Shown: piece after piece, positions 13,901 to 25,217 of the stretch
Position numbering within the stretch: position 1 is the stretch's first letter
Layout of the letters: each line of letters begins with the position of its first letter
NCBI GenBank assembly: GCA_900708905.1
Contig: CAADRB010000046.1
Coordinates: 932,298 to 996,297, forward strand
Direction: 5' to 3'
From: Hymenolepis diminuta
Lineage: Eukaryota; Platyhelminthes; Cestoda; Cyclophyllidea; Hymenolepididae
Length of the DNA: 64,000 nt
The notes under the pieces: model-generated
What the model was told of the DNA's origin: nothing
Seen by the model: only the letters and a program-made list of their open reading frames with translations
The model's database searches: none
Made by a program: the position numbers and the translations under genes

Positions 13901-14724
13901 CAGATGGCGATAAAATAATTGAAGGAATGCGTGACGTTGAAGAAACAACACCACGCCACTTGACTATCTACATCGCTGTTCCCATCTGCGTATTTCTCAT
14001 ATGCATAGGTGCAGTAGCCTCCTTGATAATACGCAACAGAAGTCGTCAAAATCGGCAACGCGGTCAACGAAACGGCCAAAAACCGTTCTTCATTAGTCAA
14101 GGTATGAATGGAGGTGGGGGCGAGAAACCATCCCTCAATTCCTCCCACCGTTTCCTTGACCAAAGCTCCATCGCGGGCAGCGCCTCAATGACCTTCACAC
14201 GTAGTGGGAGCCCCCAGCGACAGGGGAGATCCACAGTATCGTCGAAGGTGCCTCCTGTTGGTCCTGGTCATATGCAGATGCGTCCTTCTCCGATGAATAG
14301 CACTACCAATACCAGTACTAGTCAAATACCTCCAACTCAATTCTCCCCAGGTCATGTCCAACCCTCTTCCTACATCTACCCAAGTCCCAACACTGAGTGT
14401 GCCTACCTATCTGCCGACGGGGTCCCAATGAGACCTCCTTATACCTCCCCTCCCATCCCCACATATGGTCCTCCAGCGTATATGAATGGTCATGTTCCTG
14501 GTGTGGAATTCCAATGTTATCCTCAAGGTATTAAAGGTGTTTCCTACCCTGGATATCCCCAATCTGGAGATTCTAGTGCCTGTACCACTGATATGGGGAT
14601 TGACCCAACAGGCAACCCTTTCATGACGGAGGAGCCTATAGGTAACCAAGATCCCCAAAATCGACGTTTTCTTTGTGTGAGTCCTTCCAGTGGACAAGAT
14701 AGTGGAAACCACCTACAGACGTAG
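7717..14724 (+). CDS. FGFRL1: FGFRL1/nou-darake-like receptor, 3 Ig domains + TM, no kinase
   Basis: Five exons join in frame: 7717-7974, 9780-10277, 12890-13011, 13093-13378 and 13904-14724, giving 661 residues from the first certain exon to the TAG at 14722. The N-terminus is missing (one base of the first codon comes from an upstream exon). Order: Ig1 (about residues 1-86), Ig2 (87-252), Ig3 (253-388), one transmembrane helix (13960-14031), then a basic stop-transfer segment and a tail of about 230 residues. Ig1 has LGDTINLTCP and YICSAVNGFGH, close to the FGFRL1 Ig1 pattern with TNGFGS. Ig3 has YVVLPT and DAGLYICS, as in FGFRL1 Ig3 (VVLPT, DAGMYIC). There is no kinase domain. FGFRL1 proteins bind FGFs or heparan sulphate at the cell surface and modulate FGF signalling; planarian nou-darake is the best known flatworm member. 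That function is inferred here from domain order and motifs. An unrelated Ig-superfamily adhesion receptor is the main alternative. Confidence 0.75.
9780..10277 (+). CDS. FGFRL1: FGFRL1-like exon: Ig domain 2 with a large insert
   Basis: The acceptor is GTTACAG ending at 9779; the donor GTAAGT starts at 10278; both ends are phase 1. A competing AG at 9794-9795 is excluded by phase. The exon encodes a V/I-set-like Ig domain: Cys in VNLDCESA, Trp in VTYTWNFHP, and HAGEYRCSVN for the last Cys. Between the Trp and the F strand lies a Ser/Pro-rich stretch of roughly 60 residues that ordinary FGFR or FGFRL1 Ig2 domains lack, making the exon 166 codons long. Whether this loop is structured cannot be judged from sequence. 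Confidence 0.75.
12890..13011 (+). CDS. FGFRL1: FGFRL1-like exon: first half of Ig domain 3
   Basis: The acceptor is CTTATAG ending at 12889 after a T-rich tract; the donor GTAAGA starts at 13012. It enters in phase 1 and leaves in phase 0. It encodes GPHNVTATVELGRDVTFSCE, matching the start of an FGFRL1 Ig3 (NTTVDFGGTTSFQC in the human protein), including a potential N-glycosylation site NVT. The paired Cys is in the following exon. Confidence 0.75.
13093..13378 (+). CDS. FGFRL1: FGFRL1-like exon: second half of Ig domain 3
   Basis: The exon follows an 81-nt intron (acceptor CGTTTAG ending at 13092) and begins exactly with the Trp codon of Ig strand C (WGKYISLDE). Further on are GGTYVVLPTI, SRLVLRSASL and RDAGLYICS with the closing Cys. 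VVLPT and DAGLYIC are the FGFRL1-type signatures. The donor is GTTCGC at 13379, a weaker match, but the phase 1 it gives is the one the next exon needs. Confidence 0.75.
13904..14724 (+). CDS. FGFRL1: FGFRL1-like terminal exon: TM helix and cytoplasmic tail
   Basis: The acceptor is CTTTCAG ending at 13903. A short juxtamembrane stretch is followed by a hydrophobic helix (LTIYIAVPICVFLICIGAV and on) and a basic stop-transfer segment (IIRNRSRQNRQRGQRNGQK). The tail is rich in Pro, Ser, Gly and Tyr and has no catalytic domain. It carries an overlapping PPAY and YMNG at 14470-14490. A possible internal donor (AAG|GTATGA near 14102) is ignored because the frame stays open with coding-like composition to the stop. 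The human FGFRL1 tail is shorter and His-rich, so the tail itself gives no homology support. Confidence 0.75.
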
Positions 14725-15107
14725 GAGTGAGGAATGAAAACTATGACTAACTTCTCTCGGGATTACAGTGTATCTTACTTCTTTTTTGTTTTAACCAATT
14801 CGGCAATACAGTGTATATGCATGTGGCATCTTTGCAATCCTATGAAAGAAAAAACATCACAAACCCCTACTGACCCCTGACCTCGTCCCATCACTGTGTG
14901 ATTTTCCGAATGCATTTTCCAAACGATGCCTTAATGCTCCAATATCCCGCTTCTGAAGAACTATTCTGTGATTTTTAAAAGCAACGCAAAGACTGTAAGC
15001 ATTCTAGCAAAACAGGGTAAAACACTTCAAATGTATATAGACATGGTGCAAGCAAAACGATGGGACAATGACTCAAACCTATCACAGAACAAATATCCTT
15101 TCCTCTT
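14725..15107 (+). other. 3' flank of the receptor gene up to the assembly gap
   Basis: This is the probable 3' UTR. No canonical AATAAA was seen before the gap. The first AATAAA after the gap is at about 15539, so the polyadenylation site may lie inside or just past the gap. Confidence 0.4.
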
Positions 15108-15531
15108 NNNNNNNNNNNNNNNNNNNNNNNNNNNNNNNNNNNNNNNNNNNNNNNNNNNNNNNNNNNNNNNNNNNNNNNNNNNNNNNNNNNNNNNNNNNNN
15201 NNNNNNNNNNNNNNNNNNNNNNNNNNNNNNNNNNNNNNNNNNNNNNNNNNNNNNNNNNNNNNNNNNNNNNNNNNNNNNNNNNNNNNNNNNNNNNNNNNNN
15301 NNNNNNNNNNNNNNNNNNNNNNNNNNNNNNNNNNNNNNNNNNNNNNNNNNNNNNNNNNNNNNNNNNNNNNNNNNNNNNNNNNNNNNNNNNNNNNNNNNNN
15401 NNNNNNNNNNNNNNNNNNNNNNNNNNNNNNNNNNNNNNNNNNNNNNNNNNNNNNNNNNNNNNNNNNNNNNNNNNNNNNNNNNNNNNNNNNNNNNNNNNNN
15501 NNNNNNNNNNNNNNNNNNNNNNNNNNNNNNN
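15108..15531. other. Assembly gap (424 Ns)
   Basis: An uninterrupted run of N. Reading frames crossing it are artefacts. Its true length and content are unknown. Confidence 1.
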
Positions 15532-16299
15532 GTGTCAGAATAAATATGCCAAAAGGAATACTTATAAATAGTGGAAACAAGGCGTACATATATCCAAAAG
15601 ATGACTTATTTTAGTTAATTATCGCTTTTGTAGGAGTCTAAGAACTTTAATACAACAAGAAGGGAAATAGATAGATGTATTAAAGTAAAAACCTTATGAG
15701 GAGATGCAAAAAGACAGTTTCCAGTTCGTAGTTAGTAAGTTGAAATAATGGAAGAAACTCAATTAAATTAGAGTCAGATGACAGGAACAAAATGAATAGA
15801 AAAGTTGATGGAAGGAAAATGAATCATAATTAGAGCACATTGAAACTTAATGAAAATGTAATAAATGGAAATTAGATTTTGCATACCATAAGGTCACAAC
15901 TATTTCGAAGTCTGAAATCATTATAGCTATTATTTTCATTAAGTTGAGGCACAGTTTTGTTATAAGTGCCTTCAAAAGTTTATGCAAGCATAATGGTCAA
16001 TGCAAATCCATTTAACCTTTCGGGAGGGGTAAACTAGGTTGTTCCATCAACTAAATTGATAAACAGAAGAGAATCACTAAAAATCTAGATACCCTCAAAA
16101 TTACAGGTTTACAATGAGTGACTTACCATATTATGCAAGGTCTGTTTTAAAAATTATTTGACGTATTTGGAATAAGGACAGGAATTGTGGCTTCGACATG
16201 ACTGAAATAACCCGTCATTCACTAATAACCTAGGACCAGCGTGTTTTTTGCGGGATAAAATGAGACCGAAACCTATTTATTCATATATTCACCTATTTC

Positions 16300-16685
16300 A
16301 ATATAAGTCTCCGCAAGACAAAACAATTTACAATATTTTATCGCAGAAAAGCAAATGAAATCGGCTAATGGTAACGGTCTAAAAGGGATAAATAGAAAGG
16401 AATAAAAGGATGACGCTTGAAAGGTCAGGTCATCGAAAGCATTTTACCTAATTCAGTTTTTTGAATTCGAGTTGTGCAATATTCCCTGATTCATTTTTCA
16501 AATTTCGAATTTCGTGATTCATTCCGGACTGCTTATCACAGTTTTGTCCATGAAGTCGATTGCATAATGACTGGTTGATTAATTAGAACTAATTAAGCCT
16601 TTAGTTTGTTTTATTTTTCTTTCCATGATCGAGAAAGCAAGATGATATCAGCTTACATGGTTTTAGTATCCTATATTCATGCAGG
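16300..16685 (-). repeat. Dispersed repeat family R, copy 1
   Basis: Aligned by eye with seven other copies. Shared words on the + strand include AGCAAATGAAATCG near 16352, TTTCGTGATTCATTC near 16511 and ATCAGCTTACATGG near 16648. The family is assigned to the - strand because other copies show a decayed protein-like core in that direction. This copy has no open frame. The class of element is unknown. Confidence 0.5.
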
Positions 16686-17799
16686 CAAGTAGAGCGAGTA
16701 GATAAAATTTGGGAAGACATTTCAAACATAACAGGGAGCATGATATTTTATTCAAGGCGAAATCTAGCAATAAGCTCATTAGAAAGACAATAAAATTTTC
16801 TTTGATTGTCTATGGGTATTTAAACAAATGCAGGTTCCATAGGTAATATTGCCGACTTCTTCAATGGTCTTCAAAATTTCATAATCTTTAGTTAGCTATA
16901 CAGTAATTAACTTGTGCCAGATTTGTGCTATTTGCAAACCTTTGTTTTTATCAATTAACAATACTGAAGATTCAACAATCAATCCTCTGCACTTTTGCAA
17001 CTTCAGAGGTTCGTGCTTTCTTCTTCTATCAACGAATTGTAACTGTAACTGTAGTCTCATAACAAAGAGGTACCTGTCTCAACTAAGGTGTCCTGTAATT
17101 CTATAATTTCCTTATCCCCTGCCCTATTACATGGTAAATTAAGATTCAACTTCTCAAATTCATATGCTATCTCAAACGCTAGATGATCATATTCTTCTGA
17201 ATAAAGTGACTAAATAAGTATGTATGTTTAATGCTGTAAGAGTGAGAAAAGATAAATTTTATGTCATCTGCCTGTTTCATTGCAAACCTAATGTGGGAGG
17301 CACTTAATATGGACTGACACAATTTCAAAACCTTGCCACCAGATGAGTCAGAAATTTACTCTATCATTACACTACCAGCTCCGCGATTTAAAATAATTTT
17401 TGGAAAAATTTAAAATTTTAAAATATTTGCCAATATTGTCAAACTAGTAAATTGTCAAAGGTATGGCGGAAAAATATTTCTTGGGGAAAATTAGGATAAA
17501 ATTTCCCAAATTAACACGATTTACAAAATTTTACCGCATTTTAAATATAATAATTTTCGTGACAATAAAGGAGAAGAATGACGTTTGCTTCCAATGAATG
17601 AAATATATGATGATTTCCGAACTAGATTACTTTATTGAGAGAATTTAATTGAGAATAAGTTAAAATATGACTGTGTGGTGTTGATCGCAAATAATCTTGA
17701 TTGAACTGATTGTCCAAAACGAAATAAATCGGAATGCTATTCCTGGTACTTATTTAGAAATTTTCAGGTTATAGCGATGACATTATAAATAATAATATA

Positions 17800-18160
17800 A
17801 ACCACTATAAAGCAAATATCTTACAATTCTTCATCGTTAGAAAGCAGTTGAAATCGAGTAATAGTAAAGTCCAGTAAAAAATGCATGGGAGGGATCGAAA
17901 ATACTTGAGAATGAAGTATCGAGAAAGTCATCCCACATTTGATTTTTGGATTTAGGCTACACGAAATTTGCCTAGTGGGTAATTCAAAGCTTCCCATTCT
18001 AATTTTTCACCTTGGTTACCGATTAAATTCTTGCCCATATTGTTCAGTTTTTTGAACGGTCGATTATAATTATGGTGCTAGGTCAGGTCAATACAATTCA
18101 TTTTTTCCTTCAAAGGTTGAGAAAACAGGATGATCTTAGCGGGTCTTAACATAGTTGATC
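17800..18160 (-). repeat. Dispersed repeat family R, copy 2
   Basis: Shares with copy 1 and the 39.0 kb copy the words GAAATCGAGTAATAGTAA (17851 on), a TTTTTTGAACGG segment and a 3' block AGGATGATCTTAGCGGG followed by TTAACATAG near 18129-18155. It is diverged and non-coding, and lies in the same orientation as copy 1, about 1.5 kb away. Confidence 0.5.
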
Positions 18161-19396
18161 TCATTAGCGAAAATATACGATGGAATATGGAAGATTCATT
18201 ATTATTTTATAAATAAAATCCTAAAAGTTTGCAGAAAATCTGTTGAGATTATACCAAGGGTGGCCCAAGTTGTTTTTAACGTTGAATCCATTCCAAGATT
18301 CAGAAATGAATAAAATTTAAATTTCATTGCTTTCTTACTTGTGAGAAATTTTACTATAGTTTGTGCTAATTTGTACTAGGGAGGCTGGAAAGGAGTGGTC
18401 CTCTTTCAAACTATTGTTTATTCATCGTTCCTTTAGTTGCCTAAATAAACAATTATATTTTTATCCCAACAATGATTCACTTGGCCAGAAAAAAATACAT
18501 GCAAAAACGTACTCTCTAGGCAAACATGTGCATTATTGTAATTGAGGTGTTTTTAAAATTTGAGTGAAAGCAAATCAAGTTTTTTCTAAGAATTGAAGAA
18601 AAATCATAAAATGCTTCTAAATAAAACAATGAGAGTTTGATTCTCATTACACACTAAATTTGACGTATATTTGACAATTTACTTCTGATTTTAATAATTG
18701 TATTATGCAAGATTAAGCAGAAATATTCCTAAAATGACATCTATAACAAAATAACTTAGACCCAAATAAAACATTCTAAACAAATTAATAGAAAGAAAAG
18801 GATAGAATATCTATTACTCCCCACCGCTAGGGAACTAACTGACCACGGAAATAGATCAATTATTTTCTATTTATTATAATCGACCTTGAAATGACGATAA
18901 TTGATCAATTATGTATATTAACAAATATCTTAATTAAAAACTGCAAATACAAAACTTTTCTCCTCTAAAATGGAAAAAATATAAATGCATACTGATATCT
19001 TCTTTATACACTACACTTACGTACGAAATAACTGTAAAAAACATTCCCCAAATTATGATCAGCGTAAAAGCTACGTTATTGCATTCAATGAAGCAAAAAT
19101 CATTCAAAAATAGACATAGCAAAATACATTTCTGTGACATTATCTAAATTAACGTCTTCCCACGTCGCCATTGGAAAAAATAGAAACTCCACAATCGAAA
19201 AAAGTAACTGTTTATTTTTCTGCCTTCAATCACAATCAGCAGTAACATCCCTGTAAAATTTGCATGGCTATTTGAGTGGGTGCGAGAGAACGTGAGAGAA
19301 ATTAAGGTGAATAAAATAAACAGACAATGAGTCAGGCGTTGATGAAAGGTACTCTGTGATTGGTACCAAAATTGTTTCTCTCCACATCAATGAGTC

Positions 19397-19579
19397 ATGT
19401 CCAATTCTTGCAGCAGCAAAAAACTGTCACCAAGACACGGTTGGGGTGGGATGGCCTTGCCTCGTGACAGCAATGAAATGTTCCCTCTTCTTGCCCAACG
19501 CCTTATCCATTTTGACGCCTTACGTAAGGCCACAGCCATTTTGGACAGAATTTGGTGTTCAAATATAGATTATTGCTGA
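19397..19579 (+). other. Coding-like island, unknown
   Basis: A 60-codon open frame in a locally GC-richer patch. Its second half reads as an amphipathic helix (FPLLAQRLIHFDALRKATA). A second frame over the same bases is also open. No family is recognised and no convincing splice sites frame it. It may be a fragment of a mobile element or a pseudogene, or it may be chance. Confidence 0.15.
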
Positions 19580-19584
19580 ATGAT

Positions 19585-19660
19585 TTGCTCGTGTGACGTA
19601 GCGGTAGTGTGTGCCTGTATCTCAATAAACGTCACGGGTGCAAGACCCTTCGATACAAGT
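19585..19660 (+). repeat. tRNA-like short interspersed repeat (SINE-like)
   Basis: GTGTGACGTAGCGGTAGTG resembles a tRNA A box (TAGC..AGTG), and about 35 bases on GGGTGCAAGACCC resembles a B box. There is no intact cloverleaf, so it is not a functional tRNA. Similar A-box-like heads occur near 27758 (+), 24300 (-) and 35715 (-). Confidence 0.3.
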
Positions 19661-21653
19661 CTAGTAATTAGAACAACCAAAAAGTAGACTAATAGTGACC
19701 AACCTACTTCCCTTTGCCGAAGATGACAGATGAAATAAATCATGATGATACGGAACAACCTATCTATATTTAATTTTATATGCGACTTTGTGTTAATTCA
19801 CAAATATTTAACAAATATACTTGTAGCATTCTATCGAACGCAGACGGTCGCTCAAAAATCTACGATGCCCTATTAGTAGGAAAATAATTTTTCCATTGGT
19901 TACCCATAGGACAAAGAACTGAAAAAAGTCAACTAGGCCTCTTCATCATATCTCTCTCTTATCCGTTTAGAGCTGACGCATGTTCCCCTCACCTTAAATT
20001 CCCAATTCTTCTCTCTACTCCATCCATTTTTTCGTTATCTTCCTCTTGTCCAGAATGCGCGTGATTTGGTTCATATCTTGGCCTTCTGCTTTTAGAAGAG
20101 GCTTCTTCATTTTGTTTGGCCCTTTGTTAGTTGTAATCATAGATGAAAGTCATTAACTGGGCATGTAAAACGTCTGGAACAATAAAGCCATAGTCACTGA
20201 TCTCAGTCTTTACCTTCTCTAATCTTCAGTATATCGAGACAAATTTTAATTTGAAAAATGGTCCAAAGTAGAATTATGAATTCTTATTAAATGGTTTGAA
20301 GCCCTATTTTGACATTTATAATTCAGCTTAAACTCTAAGAGAGGTTTTTAACATGTTGTTGTTACTCTCTTCTCCTAAAGAGACCTGTCAAGTGGACATA
20401 TCAGACGGTGGCGTTTTTAAACGTCAGGGCTATATCTCTTCCTTTGCTTGTTACGCCCATTGCGAAGAAGATGGGCAAAGTATTAGAATAACCCACTATC
20501 GATTAGAAGTAGGGTGTTTCTGAAATGATCTAACCAGACACAAACAAGAAAAACTCGCGAGTTTTTTTCCTGCGCCAATGCAGTACATCTCTCCGACAAT
20601 TATCGCCGTTAAATAATCATGCAAAACGAACAAGAAAATGCACTTTTTCCTACGATTATATTATCTGGCAAGACTTTCACCAGTTTTTCCCTAAAATAAT
20701 CCATTCGCTAGTAATGAATTACGGACTTCATCAATAAACCTCTTTACTTTACCGATTTTTGATTTTTGAAGTGTGAGTGATCTTAAAATAACACTTCGGA
20801 AAATATTTCTAATATCTCTAGCCAGAGCAAATCAGGTCCATAGATCTTTTCTTATTTGGATTAGTAGAATAATCATCATTCATAAATGTGACCTCTCTTA
20901 GATATTAGACAAGTAGTAATTTGGTACTTTGATGCACTAAATAAGAAATCTTTATCCTTTTAGTTAATATAGAAACATAAACCATATAAAATCAGTTTTT
21001 TTACTTGTGAGAAGTCACTCATTTAAATCAATGAAACAACTTTTATTCATTGATGATAACTCCCCGATTTGGTTTTCTACACACTTATGGGCCAGTTAAG
21101 CACCATTTGAAAATCCAAATGTGATAATTTGTCATTTTAATGAAATCCAGTATGGATATCTAATTCTATACCCACAAGGAAAAATACATACATAGGTGGA
21201 CGTGAATATTACCTTAAAAGAAATTCTCTTAAAGCCATTTTCCCTTCATTGAACTTCATTAAAAGCGCCTGTGACGTTAGAATGATTGCCTTATTATTAA
21301 CTGTGGACTTATCTTCAAGCAGACTGTAGATCTGATCACAATTTTCGATGAAATGTTAATTTCAGTTGTTAGAGCGATCTCTTTCTATTCCCTTCTTACC
21401 TCGAACCAATGAGTCTTCTGGATATCCCAAAGATAAATATCGATTATTTTTGAAAACGACAGCATGAATAGTAATGACTTGTTCAACAATTCATATGTTT
21501 TTACGAGTGTTCATTTGACCCTTAAATTTATTCTTGAGATCACTTTAAAGTCGATACTGGTTGATCAAACTGGTACATAAACTAAAGATTATAAAGGGAA
21601 GATCTCCTAAGGATTTTGGGTGATTGTATTAAGGTGCATCTTATCAGGTTTTA

Positions 21654-22389
21654 ACAGAAGTTCTGTTCAATTTTTGAGCTACGTGTTTAGGGCACGATTA
21701 CTTCAATTAACTTGTTAATGTTTCACTGCGTTCTCGTGAACTTCGGACATCTTTTTTAGACCGAATCATAATTAACAGCGACGAGAAGTGGATCTTTACA
21801 ACAATGTTAAGTGGCTAAGTCGTGGTTCAAATTCAATTCCACAACCTGAGAAGTGAACTGCATCCGAATCAAATTCTTTGTGTGTATGGTGGGACTTGTT
21901 TATTATGAACTAATAGGTGACAATCAAGCAATAACATCTGAAGTTTGCTGTCTGCAGCTAACTCGTTTAAAAGCTGTTAACGGTAGGAAAAACGGCCTTC
22001 TTTGATCAATCGAAAGGGAGTGATTCTGCACCATGACAATGCCAGACCTCACACTTCAAGAGCAACTAAAAATCTCGTTGAAGAATTTGGTTGAGAAGTC
22101 ATGCGTCACCCACCATATTCTCCCGATCTTACACCAGCCGATTTTCATTTTTTCAGGAGCTTATAGAATCATTGAATGGGACAAAGGTTTACTTCAAGAT
22201 AAGAGGTCGAAATGAAGCTGGTTTCTTTCTTTGAGTCCAAACAGGCTAAATTCTATGAAGGAATGAGAAAGCTTATGGCAAGACGGAAAGATGTAATTAA
22301 TAAAAATGGTGACTATGTTAAACACCAAATGTATCTTTGGCAAAATTTTCACTTTAATTCAAATTTTAAAAAATGAACAGAACTTCTGG
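21654..22389 (+). mobile_element. Mariner-family transposon relic (DD34D), 736 bp
   Basis: Terminal inverted repeats of about 21 bp, ACAGAAGTTCTGTTCAATTT at the left and its near-complement at the right end, are each flanked by TA (21652-21653 and 22390-22391), the normal mariner target-site duplication. Inside, in + orientation, are TSDEKWI (first catalytic Asp at 21780), HHDNARPHT (second Asp at 22035) and PPYSPDLTPADFHFF, with 34 residues between the second and third Asp, hence DD34D. At least four in-frame stops follow, and the N-terminal DNA-binding part is missing, as the length (about 0.74 versus about 1.3 kb) shows. It is therefore dead. Confidence 0.85.
22026..22376 (+). pseudogene. 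Mariner transposase C-terminal remnant
   Basis: One frame reads from the HDN motif through SPDLTPADFHFF, SFFESKQAKFYEGMRKLMAR and NGDYVKH, the usual mariner C-terminus. It is interrupted by stops, including TGA where mariners have the Trp before EV(L/M). No product is possible. The catalytic Asp residues themselves are still present. Confidence 0.8.
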
Positions 22390-22391
22390 TA

Positions 22392-25217
22392 CATTGAAAA
22401 TTCACTCCTAATGTGTCCACAGAGTCCAGACTTGATAAAAGCACACCTATAGGTTCTACTTCGATAACAACCAAGCTTATTTACACGGTTTAAAAAGACT
22501 AGGTACAAATGCTGTTTCCGCTCTCTGAACCTAGAGGCACTCTTTCTTCCTCTACCCTACACACTGTCTTATTGTTATTGATATTTGGCCTCAACTAAAC
22601 TCCTGGTCTTCTGAATTTGAAATTATGTAATTGTCTATTTTTAACCATAAGATCCCTAGGCTTATCTTGTTAGGATAAGTCCCATCTTCCCACAGGTATG
22701 TAGAAATAGCCACTTTTTAATAAGGACAATGTACAAATTTTATTAATAATGCCATAATTTTATGGGTACGAATGATAAAATGACTGCATATCTTTTCTGA
22801 GTTTCTTTAGGGCTTTTTAATGAATACCCCGACTGTCAGTTCCTTATAATTACTCAGATATATAAAATATTAAAAAACAACCATGACATCTCAGTTACAT
22901 ATTTAAGAATACAAAAGGCTTCGAATCATGTTTTTAATGAAACACAATAGCAAAAAAATACAAAATATACATAATTCTGTGCAAAAAATGCTCAAAAGCC
23001 TCAACATGATTCTTCACAGTCGGTACAAACATCAACTAATAGGGAGCAGATATTTGGCAAACACTGCTTTGGAATTCTCTTCTCCCAAGTTATCAAGAGA
23101 TTTCTAGAAACGAATAAAACAATGTTAAGATATTTAGATAGCGATTTCGTATATGGCTAACATAATTTGAACCCCATTGATACCCATCAGGTGAATATAA
23201 TAGAAATAATTAACGTTAATGAGGAAGAGTTTAGAAACAATTTTCTTAGCTCAAATAAGGATCATAACAAGATCCAAATATAAATGCTTGGAGTAGAAGG
23301 GAGTAACTCAAGGTGAATTTGCAAATTGAAAGAAAAAATCTGGGATTACCATTAGAAATTAAATGCCATTTCTGAGTAGCTGGCGCATAAGACAACTCGA
23401 AGTTAAGGTTAGCATGATTGAACACAGTGGTTATTCGAAGAAATGACTAAATAAGAGATTCTTTATTAGAGACTCCTCTTTTAAATATACGAGTTGTGAG
23501 AAAATCGACAAGCTATTTGTTTAAACGGTAACCATTAGGAGTGCCCATAAATGCGACCGAGACGTAATATTTTTAACTGGAATAGTGCATGTAAACATTG
23601 GTGTAAACATCAAACTCAAATACCTGGGCTCGAAACCCAAATTTATGAATTAAGTGAGGGTGAAAGCATAGTTCAGTTACTATTCTCCTTCCTACTAGAT
23701 TAAAGAAAAGATATTCGTAACTACACAACGCAATAGTGATTTTGCATTAAAACCTTAGAGAAATCGCAGATCATGTCAGACCGCTCGACATTCACAATAT
23801 ACAACTGCCCTAAGTTTAAAACAAATACTTATATCCACATAAACTTACAAGAATATGTTTGATTCTCTGCAGATTGAATATATCCCCAGTAATACCGAAG
23901 AAAACAGCACTTTCCTGCAAATGTTTTTTCCACGTTTCCTTCACTACAATAAAGAAAAACAAGCAAAGCATTAGACGAACTGGAGACAAAGTAGAAATAA
24001 AATAAATTTATCATCATGATTTAGACGGCTCTTAGATAAACAGAGCCTGCTGTTATTGCTGTTGCATAGTTTGGCAGTGAAGTTGAAATGTACAGTTGTT
24101 AGAACCCTAAATGAGTGATTGACATTGTTCTTCCTTGATGTGTATCACAAAAAACTGATAAACAGAGAATGTATATACTTCTTATTGTATCATTTTTTTT
24201 AACTAGACTTGGTGTAAAACAGAAGAGTAGGAGGGCTCGAGATGCATTGGCTTAAATCAACTGATAGATAGTATCACTCGCATTTTAATCGCTGTGCCAC
24301 CCGCACACAGAAGTTTGCAACACCATTCAGTCATCCACGCCGACGAAATAGATGATCGGAAGAGGACCAGTGGTAGTCACTGGTAATTTTTCCTACCGAA
24401 TAAGCATTAAAAACAAAAAAAGCCATTTATGCAATATTATCTAGATGCAATGTAAGTCAGCAAAGGTAGAGACCACGAAACGGATACTCATCAGCACATA
24501 TCCAATGAGCTCAATGCCGCGAACACATTGGTTAAGACAGGTCAAAAGAGGTGGCAAACTGCATATTTCACATCAAAAAGGGACGTCGACTCCGTCAAAT
24601 TTATCTGCTTAATTAAATCAGCAATGATTTTGTCGTGAGATAGTGTACAACGGAAGTGTGGGTGGGTATAGAATCGATCTGCCCAGAGATCAAAAGAATG
24701 AGACGACACCCTCTCTCATACAAGCAGAATTAATGTTAAATATGAGTTTACCAAAATGAGAAACTTCTTGATGTCCCTCCTCTACCCAAACATTCACTGA
24801 AAAATTTGAACTTTTTATAAACAACATCGCAACAGTCAACAAAATTAGAGGTTATGGATTTAGTACTCATTGGTGCACATTCAGTGATTGGAAAAATCAG
24901 ATGTGCTTGTATTACCGATCAGAAGTGCGGTAGAATATGGATTTCATATTAAAGGATCAACAGCGCAAATCATTCACCGACGTGAGTGTTGAGAAACGCC
25001 TGCCTTAATAAGTTTGGGAACTACTATCACACCACTCGAATGTCAGAATAATAATACTATCAAGATAAAATTATCCAACCTAAGATCAATATTTAAAATA
25101 ACCGGCATATGAAAATAACATCCCGAAGAAATTCATATTCTACCACTCCCGTCATAGTTAATATCAACCAGACCGCTACACCCACAGCGCATAGCTATGG
25201 TCATAAAACTTCCTATT
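22392..25217. other. Intergenic region downstream of ANAPC5
   Basis: No gene recognised. It includes a GGGCTCGAAACCC box-like word near 23622 and a tRNA-like repeat on the - strand near 24230-24310. I looked here for a further C-terminal exon of ANAPC5 on the - strand and found none. Confidence 0.45.
24230..24310 (-). repeat. tRNA-like short interspersed repeat, minus strand
   Basis: On the - strand GGTGGCACAGCGATTAAAA (A-box-like) is followed about 45 bases later by ATCTCGAGCCCTCC (B-box-like). No cloverleaf can be drawn with confidence. It is most simply a decayed tRNA-derived SINE head. Confidence 0.3.

Larger units (their letters stand above)
15532..21651. other. Intergenic region between the convergent genes
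   Basis: AT-rich DNA without a recognised gene. It holds two copies of a dispersed repeat (about 16300-16685 and 17800-18160), one tRNA-like short repeat (about 19585-19660) and a short coding-like island at 19397-19579. The rest shows nothing I can name. Confidence 0.5.

Noticed and set aside
14407..14712. 101-codon frame on the - strand
   Set aside because: Shadow of the receptor tail exon.
14968..15589. Long open frames on both strands across the gap
   Set aside because: They consist almost entirely of unknown residues from N bases.
23575..23660. GGGCTCGAAACCC as a tRNA B box
   Set aside because: No A box at the right distance and no acceptor stem; the symmetric word alone is not enough.
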